DNA of 64,000 bases from Pseudomonadota bacterium (GTDB lineage: Bacteria; Pseudomonadota; Gammaproteobacteria; Steroidobacterales; Steroidobacteraceae). Shown here in pieces: positions 1-8,072 of the stretch; position 1 is the stretch's first letter; each line of letters opens with the position of its first letter. A model generated the notes under the pieces. The model saw only the letters and a program-made list of their open reading frames with translations. It did no database searches and was not told the DNA's origin. The stretch covers positions 1 to 64,000 of the forward strand of contig JAGTSG010000001.1 in the NCBI GenBank assembly GCA_018261655.1. Reading direction: 5' to 3'. The position numbers and the translations under genes are program-made.

Positions 1-1
1 G

Positions 2-1042
2 ATCGTGCGCGAGCGGGCGATCCTCCGCCAGCTGATCGAGGCGGGCGCGCAGATCTCCTCCTCGGTGTTCGAGGGCGGCGGCCGTCCGGCGAATGAGCTG
101 GTGGACGAGGCCGAGCGCCGGGTGTTCGAGATCGCCGAGCGGGGCTCCCGTTCCCGCGCCGGGTTCCAGTCCGTCCGCGAGATCCTGCCGGCGACGGTCG
201 ACAGGCTCGACGCGCTGCACCAGTCGCCGGGCCAGCTCACCGGCGTGACCACCGGGTTCACCGACCTCGACCGGATGACCACCGGCCTGCAGCCGGGCGA
301 CCTCATCGTGATCGCGGGCCGGCCCTCGATGGGCAAGACCACGCTGGCCATCAACATCGCCGAGAACGCCGCCGTCGGCCGCAAGGTCCCGGCCGCGATC
401 TTCTCCATGGAAATGTCGTCCGAGCAGCTGACGCTGCGCATGATCGCCTCGCTGGGCAGGGTGAACCAGACGCGCCTGCGCACCGGGCAGTGCTCGGACG
501 AGGACTGGTCGCGCATCAACGGGGCCATCGCGCAGCTCTCCGACGCGCCGCTGTACGTGGACGAGACGCCGTCGCTCACCCCGACCGAGGTGCGCGCGCG
601 GGCGCGGCGGCTGAAGCGCGAGCGCGGGCTGGGCCTGATCGTGGTCGACTACCTGCAGCTCATGCAGGTGTCCGGCAACAAGGAGAACCGCGCGACCGAG
701 ATCTCCGAGATCTCCCGCGGGCTCAAGGCGCTGGCGAAGGAGCTGCAGGTCCCGGTGATCGCCCTGTCGCAGCTCAACCGCAGCGTCGAGCAGCGCACCG
801 AGAAGAAGCCGGTGATGTCGGACCTGCGCGAGTCGGGCGCGATCGAGCAGGACGCCGACGTGATCATGATGATCTACCGCGAGGAAGTGTACGAGCCGAA
901 CACGACGCGCAAGGGCATCGCCGACATCATCATCGCCAAGCAGCGCAACGGCCCGGTCGGCGAGGTGCACCTGACCTTCCTCGGCGAGTACACCCGCTTC
1001 GAGAACCTCGTCGCCGAGTCCTACGGCGAGGGCGTGTTCTGA
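2..1042 (+). CDS. dnaB: Replicative DNA helicase DnaB (3' part, 5' end outside window)
   Basis: This is the C-terminal three quarters of the hexameric replicative helicase that unwinds DNA at the fork and binds primase. The reading frame is open to the left edge, so the GTG at base 5 is not the true start; about 345 of the usual ~460 residues are visible. The end of the N-terminal domain and linker come first, then the RecA-like motor with Walker A 'AGRPSMGKTTLA', the 'SMEMSSEQL' stretch, Walker B 'LIVVDYLQLM', and the conserved tail 'RNGPVGEVHLTFLGEYTRF'. No intein or frameshift is visible. alr follows after 7 nt on the same strand, the usual dnaB-alr pairing. Identification is secure. Confidence 0.97.
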   Translation: MVRERAILRQLIEAGAQISSSVFEGGGRPANELVDEAERRVFEIAERGSRSRAGFQSVREILPATVDRLDALHQSPGQLTGVTTGFTDLDRMTTGLQPGDLIVIAGRPSMGKTTLAINIAENAAVGRKVPAAIFSMEMSSEQLTLRMIASLGRVNQTRLRTGQCSDEDWSRINGAIAQLSDAPLYVDETPSLTPTEVRARARRLKRERGLGLIVVDYLQLMQVSGNKENRATEISEISRGLKALAKELQVPVIALSQLNRSVEQRTEKKPVMSDLRESGAIEQDADVIMMIYREEVYEPNTTRKGIADIIIAKQRNGPVGEVHLTFLGEYTRFENLVAESYGEGVF

Positions 1043-1049
1043 GCCGCGC

Positions 1050-2126
1050 ATGACCGCGATCGTCCGCGCCATCGTCGACACGGCGGCGTTGCGCCACAAC
1101 CTGGAGCGCGTGCGCGCGACCGCGCCCGGCTCGAAAGTCCTTGCGGTCATCAAGGCGAATGCCTACGGCCACGGCATCGTGCCGACGGCCGTCGCGCTCG
1201 CCGGCGCGGACGGCTTCGCGGTCGCGCGCCTGGAGGAGGGGATCGCGCTGCGCGCGGCGGGCCTCCGCCACCGGGTCCTGCTCCTCGAGGGCGTCTTTGC
1301 GCCCGAGCAACTGAGGCTGGCGGCGCACCACGACTTCGACATCATGGTCCACGAGCCGGAGCAGCTGGCGCTGCTGGAGGCACTGCCGGCGGCCCGCCCG
1401 TACCGGGTCTGGCTGAAGGTCGACACGGGCATGAACCGCCTGGGCTTCAAGCCGGGGCAGGTGCGGCAGGCGATCGAACGCCTGCAGGCCTGCCCGGCGG
1501 CCGCGAAGCCGGTGACCCTGGTCACCCACCTGGCCAATGCCGACGATCGCGACGATGCCGCGACGACGGAGCAGGTCGCACTGTTCGAGCGGCTGGTTGA
1601 GGGCGTCCCAGGCGAGCGCAGCATCGCCAACTCGGCCGGCCTGATCGGATTCCCGGCGGCGCGCGGCGGCTGGGTGCGGCCTGGGCTGATGCTCTACGGC
1701 GTGTCGCCTTTCGCCGACGGCACGGGGGAATCGCTGGGACTCCGGCCGGCGATGACGCTGGCCACGCGCGTGATCGCGGTGAAGCAGGTCGAGGCCGGCG
1801 AGCGCGTCGGCTATGGCGGAGTGTGGCGGGCGTCACGGCCGTCGCGGCTCGCCATTGCCGCGGGGGGCTACGGCGACGGCTATCCGCGCAACACGGCCGC
1901 GGGAACGCAGGTCCTGGTCGCTGGCCGCCGCGCGACCCTGGCCGGACGCGTGTCGATGGACATGATCGCCGTGGACGTCACCGACCTGCCGTCGGTGTCG
2001 GTCGGGGAGGAGGTCGTCCTGTGGGGCCCGGGCGTGCCGGTCGAGGACGTCGCCAGGGCGGCCGGCACGATTCCCTACGAACTCATCTGCGGCGTCAGCC
2101 AGCGGGTGCACCTCGACGTCCGCTGA
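1050..2126 (+). CDS. alr: Alanine racemase
   Basis: PLP enzyme that interconverts L- and D-alanine for peptidoglycan synthesis in the cytosol. At 358 aa it has the normal family length. The PLP-lysine motif 'VIKANAYGHG' lies near residue 35, with 'KVDTGMNRLGF' and the C-terminal beta-domain signature 'GRVSMDMIAVDVT' further on. The ATG start lies 7 nt after the dnaB stop with no strong Shine-Dalgarno, so expression is probably coupled to dnaB. No defects are seen. Confidence 0.96.
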   Translation: MTAIVRAIVDTAALRHNLERVRATAPGSKVLAVIKANAYGHGIVPTAVALAGADGFAVARLEEGIALRAAGLRHRVLLLEGVFAPEQLRLAAHHDFDIMVHEPEQLALLEALPAARPYRVWLKVDTGMNRLGFKPGQVRQAIERLQACPAAAKPVTLVTHLANADDRDDAATTEQVALFERLVEGVPGERSIANSAGLIGFPAARGGWVRPGLMLYGVSPFADGTGESLGLRPAMTLATRVIAVKQVEAGERVGYGGVWRASRPSRLAIAAGGYGDGYPRNTAAGTQVLVAGRRATLAGRVSMDMIAVDVTDLPSVSVGEEVVLWGPGVPVEDVARAAGTIPYELICGVSQRVHLDVR

Positions 2127-2145
2127 ATCGAGACAGGAGGAACCC

Positions 2146-2553
2146 GTGTCATCAGATCTTGGCTTCGAGGCGACTTTGCCGCTGCCCTTCGACGCGGCCA
2201 TCGCGCGCGTGACCGAGGCGCTCAAGGCCGAGGGCTTCGGCGTGCTCACCCGGATCGACGTGCACGACACGCTGAAGAAGAAGATCGGGGTGGACTTCCG
2301 CCCGTATGTAATCCTCGGCGCCTGCAATCCAGCGCTCGCCCACAGGTCGCTGTCGGCGCGTGGCGACGTCGGCCTGATGCTGCCGTGCAACGTGACCGTT
2401 GAGGCCGCAGGCGAAGGCGCGAGCCTCGTGCGCATCGCGGATCCGCAGATGATGATGACGGTCGGCGGCCTCGGCACCGTCGAGGCGCTGCGGCAGGTCG
2501 GCCGCGAGGCGCGCGAGCGCCTGCAACGCGTGGCCGCGGCGCTCAGCCGATAA
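2146..2553 (+). CDS. DUF302 domain protein
   Basis: Small soluble protein of 135 aa belonging to DUF302, a family of unknown biochemical function. The fold-typical features are 'LKAEGFGVLTRIDVHDTLKKK' near residue 30 and 'GACNPALAHRSL' near residue 65; the 'GACNP' region is the conserved core of the family. The GTG start is supported by the good ribosome site 'acaggagg' a few bases upstream. The 3' end overlaps the convergent FHA gene by 11 nt. It follows alr by 19 nt and may be co-transcribed. Family is confident; function is unknown. Confidence 0.85.
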   Translation: MSSDLGFEATLPLPFDAAIARVTEALKAEGFGVLTRIDVHDTLKKKIGVDFRPYVILGACNPALAHRSLSARGDVGLMLPCNVTVEAAGEGASLVRIADPQMMMTVGGLGTVEALRQVGREARERLQRVAAALSR

Positions 2554-3259
2554 AGAACCCCATCTTCACGCCGGCGAGCGTGATGACGTCGTTGTCCGAC
2601 AGGCGCCGGGCCTGCGGCCCGGTCGGTTCGCCGTTGACCAGCGGATAGTCGCCGGGCCTGGAACTCTCGACGTGAACGATGGAATAGCCGTCGGCGCGGC
2701 GCGTGATGGCGGCCACCTGGATGCCCGGCCGCCCGAGCGTCGTCAGCGCCTTGGTCAGTTCCAGCTCACGCCCGGCAAACTGGCCCGACAGGACCTGCAG
2801 CTTCGCGGCGGGAACCAGCCTGGCGGCCGCGGCCGCGGCCGCCGGCGCTGCGGCCGCTGCCATGACAGCGGCCGGCTGCGGCGCAACCGCCGCCCGGATG
2901 CGATCCTCGCTGACCTGTCCCGGCCCGATGACCATCGTCCGCTCGAACTCGTCGGGCTCCGCCCCTTCCATCTGCGTGTCCACGAAGCGCAGGTGGTGGT
3001 GGCCGATGGTGATCACGTCGCCATGCTGCAGGGCGTGCTTCTTGATCAGCTTGCCGTTGACGTAGGTGCCATTGGTGCTGTTCAGATCCTCGAGGAACGA
3101 GTCGTTGAGGATGTTGATGATCAAGGCGTGATGCCCGCTGACTGCGGCGTTGTCGACCCGCACGTCGTTGTCCGGGAGCCGCCCGAGCGTGTACCGCTCC
3201 TTGGTCATGTTGTACTCGGCGAGCACCTGCCCGTCGAGGCTGAGAATCAGTCGAGCCAT
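2543..3259 (-). CDS. FHA domain protein (phosphothreonine-binding)
   Basis: A 238-aa protein with a canonical forkhead-associated domain at about residues 20-95: 'LGRLPDNDVRV', 'SGHHALI' and 'NSTNGTYVNG' are the phosphothreonine-binding signature. An alanine-rich linker follows (about 125-150), then a second, degenerate FHA-like fold (about 155-238) ending 'LSDNDVITLAGVKMGFFIG'. Before the linker, 'DEFERTMVIG' contains a Thr that could be the phospho-site recognised by FHA; that is inference. It is last in a minus-strand trio after a Ser/Thr kinase and a PP2C phosphatase, so it probably reads or relays phosphorylation by that kinase. No T6SS genes are nearby. Confidence 0.9.
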   Translation of the reverse strand: MARLILSLDGQVLAEYNMTKERYTLGRLPDNDVRVDNAAVSGHHALIINILNDSFLEDLNSTNGTYVNGKLIKKHALQHGDVITIGHHHLRFVDTQMEGAEPDEFERTMVIGPGQVSEDRIRAAVAPQPAAVMAAAAAPAAAAAAARLVPAAKLQVLSGQFAGRELELTKALTTLGRPGIQVAAITRRADGYSIVHVESSRPGDYPLVNGEPTGPQARRLSDNDVITLAGVKMGFFIG

Positions 3260-3277
3260 CGTTGCCCTCGTCGACGT

Positions 3278-4114
3278 TTAGCCGAACCAGCCCAATATTC
3301 TGTCAAGTATGCCTTTTCTCGCCGGGAACGGCTCGGTGACCTGAGCCAGGATCACCGAGACATTGTCGCGCCCGCCATTGTCGTTCGCGAGCTGCACCAG
3401 CTGTTTGGCAACTGTATCAAGATTTGCACCGAACGTGCTGATAGTTAAGTGAATATCCTCGTCCTCGACCATGTCGGTCAGGCCGTCCGAGCACAGCACC
3501 AGGTAGTCGCCCCGCTGGACCGGATGCTCGTGGATTTCTACCTCGACGGTCGGCTCGACGCCGAGTGCACGGGTCACATAGTTCTTGTTCGTGACGCGCT
3601 GGGCCTCCTCGGGCGTGTAGAACCCGCGGTCCACCAGCTCCTGCAGCAGGGAGTGGTCCAGGGTGACCTGTTCGAAACGGTCGGCCCGCAGCCGGTACAT
3701 CCGTGAGTCGCCGACATGGGCCACGATGACCCGGTTGTCGTAAAACAGGCCGGCCACGACCGTCGTGCCCATGCCCTCGCACTTCTCCTGCGTCTTTGAC
3801 GTCTGGTGGATGATCTTGTTCGCGCGCGCGATCGCGTCCCGCAGGATGATGCCCGGCCGGCTCAGGCCGGAGGACTTGTCCGTGCCCACCAGTTCCTGCA
3901 TGTCATAGGCCTCGCGCACGAGGTTCATGATGGTCTTGACCGCAATGCCGCTCGCGACCTCGCCCGCGTTGTAGCCGCCCATGCCGTCGGCCAGCACGAA
4001 CAGGCCGATGTCGGCGTCCCACGAGATGGCGTCCTCGTTGTGCTCGCGGACGCGGCCCGTGTCGGTGACGCCGACCGAGCGCAGCTTGCCTTTCAGGCTG
4101 AGGTAGCGCGCCAT
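3278..4114 (-). CDS. PP2C-family serine/threonine phosphatase
   Basis: Metal-dependent Ser/Thr phosphatase of 278 aa. Motifs of the PPM/PP2C fold are in order: 'DGMGGYNAGEVASG' (metal Asp, about residue 38), 'GMGTTVVAG', 'VAHVGDSRMYRLR', 'DHSLLQELVDRG', 'LCSDGLTDMV' and C-terminal 'DNGGRDNVSVIL'. The ORF track starts 39 codons earlier inside the kinase gene; I prefer the ATG at 4114 ('MARYLSLKGK') because it lies just past the kinase stop codon. It should oppose the neighbouring kinase. No transmembrane or sensor domain is visible. Confidence 0.93.
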   Translation of the reverse strand: MARYLSLKGKLRSVGVTDTGRVREHNEDAISWDADIGLFVLADGMGGYNAGEVASGIAVKTIMNLVREAYDMQELVGTDKSSGLSRPGIILRDAIARANKIIHQTSKTQEKCEGMGTTVVAGLFYDNRVIVAHVGDSRMYRLRADRFEQVTLDHSLLQELVDRGFYTPEEAQRVTNKNYVTRALGVEPTVEVEIHEHPVQRGDYLVLCSDGLTDMVEDEDIHLTISTFGANLDTVAKQLVQLANDNGGRDNVSVILAQVTEPFPARKGILDRILGWFG

Positions 4115-4115
4115 G

Positions 4116-5114
4116 TCAGCGCAGCCCCGGATCGATGGCGCGGGCGCAGTCGTGCAGCACCAGCGCCATCTCGGCGGCCGAGCCGAAGCGCGCGGGCGGT
4201 TCCTTCTGCATCGCGCGGTCGAGCGCCGCACCGAGCGCGCCCGGCAGGTCCGGCCGGATCGTCCTGAGCGGGGGATGGGGCTGCGTCGCGATGGCGAGCA
4301 TCAGGCCCGGCATCGAGTCTGCGCGGAAGGGCAGCTGCCCCGTGAGCAGCTGGAACAGCGAGACGCCGAGGGAGAAGAGGTCGGACTGGGCGGCGACCGG
4401 GCGGCCGTCGAACTGCTCGGGGGCCATGTACGACGGCGAGCCGAGCACGATGCCGGTGCGCGTCATGTGGCTGTCCGAGAACCGCGCGACGCCGAAGTCC
4501 ATGATCCGGATGCGGCGCGACTGCTGGTCGAAGATGATGTTGGCCGGCTTGATGTCGCGGTGGACGACGCCGCGCTGGTGGGCGAACTGCAGCGCGTCCG
4601 CGACGCGCCCGCACATCTCGGTGACCATGCGCGGCGGCAGCAGCCGGCCCTCGTAGGTGTGGGTCCCGAGGCTGACGCCCTCGACGAACTCCATGGCCAG
4701 GTAAACAAGGCCCGCGTGCTCGCCGGCCTCGTAGACGCCGACGATGTCGGGATGCTGGATGCGCGACGCCGCCTCTGCCTCGCGCAGCAACCGCAGCCGT
4801 GCTTCGTCGAGCCGGTCCTCCGGCCAGTCGTCGCCGAGCGAGAGCAGCTTCAGCGCCACGATGCGACCGGTCCGCTCGTCACGAGCCCGGTACACGTTGG
4901 CCATTGCGCCGTGGCCGAGCTCGCGCTCGATCCGGTAGCCGGCAAAGGACGCGCCCGGCTTGAGCGACGCGCGTCGGGAGGTGGCCCCCACCTCCGCCAC
5001 CGCGAACTCGAGCGGCTGCCGCAGGCGCGGCATCAACCCGGCGGACTGGCCGCTCGCACCCGTGGACGGGTCGGCGCCGCGCAGCCACCGGCCGAGGTGT
5101 GACTGGCCCGTCAT
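4116..5114 (-). CDS. Serine/threonine protein kinase (Hanks type)
   Basis: A 332-aa eukaryotic-like kinase. After about 55 unrelated residues the kinase fold begins: glycine loop 'LGHGAMANVYRA', ATP lysine in 'IVALKLL', catalytic loop 'HRDIKPANI', metal 'DFGVARF', and 'SPSYMAPEQ'. All catalytic residues are present, so it should be active. Unlike PknB-type receptors there is no C-terminal transmembrane helix or PASTA domain; the protein ends about 15 residues after the kinase domain, so it is probably cytosolic. It is first of the kinase-phosphatase-FHA trio, and its stop precedes the phosphatase ATG by one base. Substrates are unknown. Confidence 0.94.
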   Translation of the reverse strand: MTGQSHLGRWLRGADPSTGASGQSAGLMPRLRQPLEFAVAEVGATSRRASLKPGASFAGYRIERELGHGAMANVYRARDERTGRIVALKLLSLGDDWPEDRLDEARLRLLREAEAASRIQHPDIVGVYEAGEHAGLVYLAMEFVEGVSLGTHTYEGRLLPPRMVTEMCGRVADALQFAHQRGVVHRDIKPANIIFDQQSRRIRIMDFGVARFSDSHMTRTGIVLGSPSYMAPEQFDGRPVAAQSDLFSLGVSLFQLLTGQLPFRADSMPGLMLAIATQPHPPLRTIRPDLPGALGAALDRAMQKEPPARFGSAAEMALVLHDCARAIDPGLR

Positions 5115-5248
5115 GCGGGGAACCGACTGGCGAGGCGATGCATCCGCGAATAATAAACATCCTGGGCGTCCGCCGGAACCGCCGCGGCACGCCTTTCAAT
5201 GTCTTGCGCCCGATTTCTTGAACCAACCCTCAGTATCGCGCGACTGCG

Positions 5249-5257
5249 TGCTAGCAT
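5249..5257 (+). promoter_or_regulatory. Possible extended -10 promoter of radA
   Basis: 'TGCTAGCAT' matches an extended -10 (TGn plus TAGCAT) 27 nt before the radA ATG. No convincing -35 is seen at 17 nt. The kinase operon starts on the other strand of the same 169-nt gap, which holds nothing else I can assign. Confidence 0.35.
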
Positions 5258-5283
5258 CCCGCCTCCCCAGGCGACGTCCCCCG

Positions 5284-6645
5284 ATGGCCAGGTCCCGCAC
5301 CGTCTTCCTCTGCTCGAGCTGCGGCAACGAGGCGCCCCGCTGGCAGGGCCAGTGCCCGGCCTGTGGCGAGTGGAACACGTTGAACGCCTTTCATCCACCG
5401 GCTGCTTCCGCCCGGCGCCCGGCGGCCGGCGCAGCGGCCGCGAGCGCCCCCCGCACCCAGGGCCTGGCAGAACTCGCCACTGACGACTCGCAGCGACTCC
5501 TCACGGGCCTGGCCGAGTTCGACCGCGTCCTCGGCGGCGGGCTGGTCGCGGGGTCCGTCACGCTGATCGGCGGGGAGCCCGGCATCGGGAAGTCGACGCT
5601 GCTGCTGCAATCGGCGGCCGCGATGTCGGCGCAGGTCGCCGTGCTGTACGCCACCGGCGAGGAGTCGGTGCGCCAGGTCGGCCTCCGAGCCCAGCGCCTG
5701 GGCGTGGCCGGGGCGCCGCTCAGGCTGCTGGCCGAGACCTCCGTCGAGCAGGTCCTCGCGCAGTCCGAGGCGGCGGGTGCCCGCGTGCTGGTGATCGACT
5801 CCATCCAGACCATGGCGACCGAGTCGCTCGAGTCCGCGGCCGGCTCGGTGTCACAGCTGCGCGAAGCCGCGGCGCGCCTCGTCAGCCACGCCAAGCGCTC
5901 CGGCACCGCCGTGGTGCTGATCGGTCACGTCACCAAGGAAGGCGTGATCGCCGGACCGCGCGTGCTGGAGCACATGGTCGACTCCGTCCTCTACTTCGAG
6001 AGTGACTCGGGCAGCCGCTTCCGGGTGGTGCGCGCGGTCAAGAACCGCTTCGGCGCCGCGAACGAGATCGGCGTGTTCGCGATGGACGAGCACGGGCTCA
6101 AGGAGGTCCGCAACCCATCGGCCATCTTCCTGTCGCGCCACGAGGAGCCGGTCGCCGGGTCGGTGGTCACCGTGGCGCGCGAGGGAACGCGGCAGATGCT
6201 GGTCGAGGTGCAGGCGCTCGTCGATGCGAGCCATGCGACGAGCCCGCGGCGGGTCGCCGTCGGGCTCGACGCGAACCGCATCGCGATGCTGCTGGCCGTG
6301 CTGCACCGGCACGCGGGCGTCGGGCTGCACGGCCACGACGTGTTCGTCAACGTGGTCGGCGGCGTACGGCTGAACGAGACGGCCTCGGACCTGCCGGTGC
6401 TCGCGGCCGCCCTCTCGAGCCTGCAGTCAAGGGCCTTGCCGGCGGAGCTCGTGTGCTTCGGTGAGGTCGGGCTCGCGGGCGAGATCCGGCCGGTGCCCTT
6501 CGGTGAGGAGCGGCTGCGGGAGGCCGCCAAGCACGGCTTCCGGCGCGCCGTCGTACCGAAGGCGAACCTGCCGCGCAAGCCGATCGAGGGCATGGCGGTC
6601 ACCGGCGTCGCGCACATGGCCGAGGCCGTCGCGGCCCTGCGCTAG
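5284..6645 (+). CDS. radA: DNA repair protein RadA
   Basis: RecA-like ATPase that helps branch migration and processing of recombination intermediates. At 453 aa it has the normal length. An N-terminal C4 zinc finger (C-x2-C then C-x2-C, residues about 10-30) is followed by Walker A 'GGEPGIGKSTLL', the RadA-specific 'KNRFG' motif, and a C-terminal Lon-protease-like domain ('VNVVGGVRL', 'GEVGLAGEIRPV'). The ORF track begins much earlier; the ATG at 5284 is chosen because it starts just before the zinc finger ('MARSRTVFLCSSCG'). It converges on corB. Confidence 0.96.
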   Translation: MARSRTVFLCSSCGNEAPRWQGQCPACGEWNTLNAFHPPAASARRPAAGAAAASAPRTQGLAELATDDSQRLLTGLAEFDRVLGGGLVAGSVTLIGGEPGIGKSTLLLQSAAAMSAQVAVLYATGEESVRQVGLRAQRLGVAGAPLRLLAETSVEQVLAQSEAAGARVLVIDSIQTMATESLESAAGSVSQLREAAARLVSHAKRSGTAVVLIGHVTKEGVIAGPRVLEHMVDSVLYFESDSGSRFRVVRAVKNRFGAANEIGVFAMDEHGLKEVRNPSAIFLSRHEEPVAGSVVTVAREGTRQMLVEVQALVDASHATSPRRVAVGLDANRIAMLLAVLHRHAGVGLHGHDVFVNVVGGVRLNETASDLPVLAAALSSLQSRALPAELVCFGEVGLAGEIRPVPFGEERLREAAKHGFRRAVVPKANLPRKPIEGMAVTGVAHMAEAVAALR

Positions 6646-6680
6646 CTATGCGCCTGTAGCAGCTGGCGCGATCTTCGGTC

Positions 6681-6748
6681 GGCCGGCCCCGCTTCGTTCG
6701 GTCGGGCCCTTCGGGCCGATCCAAACTCCCTCACTTCGGGGGCCGGCC
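6681..6748. repeat. Nested inverted repeat between convergent radA and corB
   Basis: A perfect 10-bp inverted repeat (GGCCGGCCCC at 6681 and GGGGCCGGCC at 6739) encloses a second hairpin around 'TCGGGCCCTTCGGGCCGA'. It lies in the 158-nt gap between convergent genes and could act as a bidirectional terminator or be a dispersed intergenic repeat. No T-run follows. Nothing else is recognised in the gap. Confidence 0.5.
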
Positions 6749-6803
6749 CTCCCTCGACCGCGCCACGTGCTGCCGGGCCACGACGGCCGGTCGGGGCAGG
6801 CGC

Positions 6804-8030
6804 TCAGTCGGCGGGCGCCGGCCATATGCGCGCGGTCCGCACCGTGTTGTCCGCGATCTGCAGGATCTCGACCGGGTACGCGCCCAGCTTCAGGCTGGTG
6901 CCCGGCCTGGGCATCGCCTCGAGGTACTCGACGATCAGGCCGGAGATGGTGCGCGGGCCCTCGGTCGGCAGGTCCCAGCCCAGCGTGCGGTTCACCGCCC
7001 GCACCGCCGCGCTGCCGGCGACGACGTAACTGCCGTCGGGCTGCGGCAGGACGTCCCGGCTGAGCGAGCCGGGCTGAGTGGTGAACTCGCCGACGATCTC
7101 CTCGAGGATGTCCTCGAGGGTGACCAGGCCCAGCACGTCGCCATACTCGTCCACGACGAAGGCGATGCGGCGCTTCTGCCGGCGGAACACGATCAGCTGC
7201 GCCTGCAGGGTCGTGCCTTCGGGCACGAACAGCGCGTTGCGTTGCGTCGCGACCTCGAGCAGCCGCTCGCGCGACAGGCGCCCGGTCGCCAGTTCGTTCG
7301 CGACGCGCTTCATGTGCACCACGCCGATCACGCGCTCGAGGTCCCCGTCGTAGAGCGGCAGGCGCGTGTGCGGCGTGCGCGCGATCTGGTCGAGGATCTC
7401 GTCCCAGTCCCAGCGCAGGTCGAGGCCGACGACCTCGTTGCGCGGGACCATGATGTCCTCGACGGTGGAACGCTCCAGGCTCAACAGGGCCTGGACCATC
7501 TGCTGCCGGTCTTCGGGCGCGGTCGCGAGCTGGTCCGCCATGGCCTCCAGCGCCCCCGCGATGGCAGCGTCGCCTTCGGGTCTCTCTTCGTGGCCGGCGG
7601 GAACCAGCCGTGACAACGGCCTGAGGACTGCGGCAGCGGTCGCGGCCAGCCACGGCGCGCGCGCCCCGAACAGCCGCAGGCGGCCCTGCTGCTCGAGGAG
7701 GTGCAGAACGGACAGCGCGATCGTCGCCGCCACCGCGGGAACCGGCTGTCCGGCGAGGCCGGCCGACACCGACAGCAGTCCGATTGCCGCGAGCAGCGCC
7801 ACCCGCAGCACGGCGGCCGCGCGCCGCAGACGGAGCGGATCCACGGCCGGGGCGGGCGCGTGTTCCGGGTGCCGGACGAGGGACATCTCGTCCGGCCGCG
7901 ACAGGCCGGTCAATGCGGCCTCGAGCAGCGCGAGCAGCAGGGCGGCGCCCGCGACCAGCAGGGCGGCCGTCGCTGCGCTGATCGGCAGGCTACTCAAGCG
8001 GGATGGACTGCGTGGCCACGTCGCCCGCAT
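6804..8030 (-). CDS. corB: CNNM/CorB-type CBS-domain membrane protein
   Basis: Member of the HlyC/CorC (CNNM) family linked to Mg2+/Co2+ handling; 408 aa. The N-terminal ~140 residues hold hydrophobic segments (about 20-40, 70-95, 95-115). A CBS pair follows ('VEDIMVPRNEVVGL', 'TRLPLYDGDLERVIGVVHMK', 'VVDEYGDVLGLVTLEDILEEIVGEF'), then the C-terminal CorC_HlyC domain. The membrane part looks shorter and more degenerate than a classical DUF21 domain. Its position after ypjD and near ffh matches E. coli yfjD/corB. The ATG start is uncertain; a start a few codons later is possible. Confidence 0.8.
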   Translation of the reverse strand: MRATWPRSPSRLSSLPISAATAALLVAGAALLLALLEAALTGLSRPDEMSLVRHPEHAPAPAVDPLRLRRAAAVLRVALLAAIGLLSVSAGLAGQPVPAVAATIALSVLHLLEQQGRLRLFGARAPWLAATAAAVLRPLSRLVPAGHEERPEGDAAIAGALEAMADQLATAPEDRQQMVQALLSLERSTVEDIMVPRNEVVGLDLRWDWDEILDQIARTPHTRLPLYDGDLERVIGVVHMKRVANELATGRLSRERLLEVATQRNALFVPEGTTLQAQLIVFRRQKRRIAFVVDEYGDVLGLVTLEDILEEIVGEFTTQPGSLSRDVLPQPDGSYVVAGSAAVRAVNRTLGWDLPTEGPRTISGLIVEYLEAMPRPGTSLKLGAYPVEILQIADNTVRTARIWPAPAD

Positions 8031-8072
8031 TCCAGCAAGCGCCGGCGCCTCGCGTCAAGGACGGGGGCACGA

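Noticed and set aside
2543-5114. Part of a type VI secretion locus
   Set aside because: No tss genes occur in the window; flanks are dnaB-alr and radA.
4960-5283. N-terminal extension of the RadA ORF
   Set aside because: It overlaps the divergent kinase gene; RadA begins at the zinc finger just after 5284.
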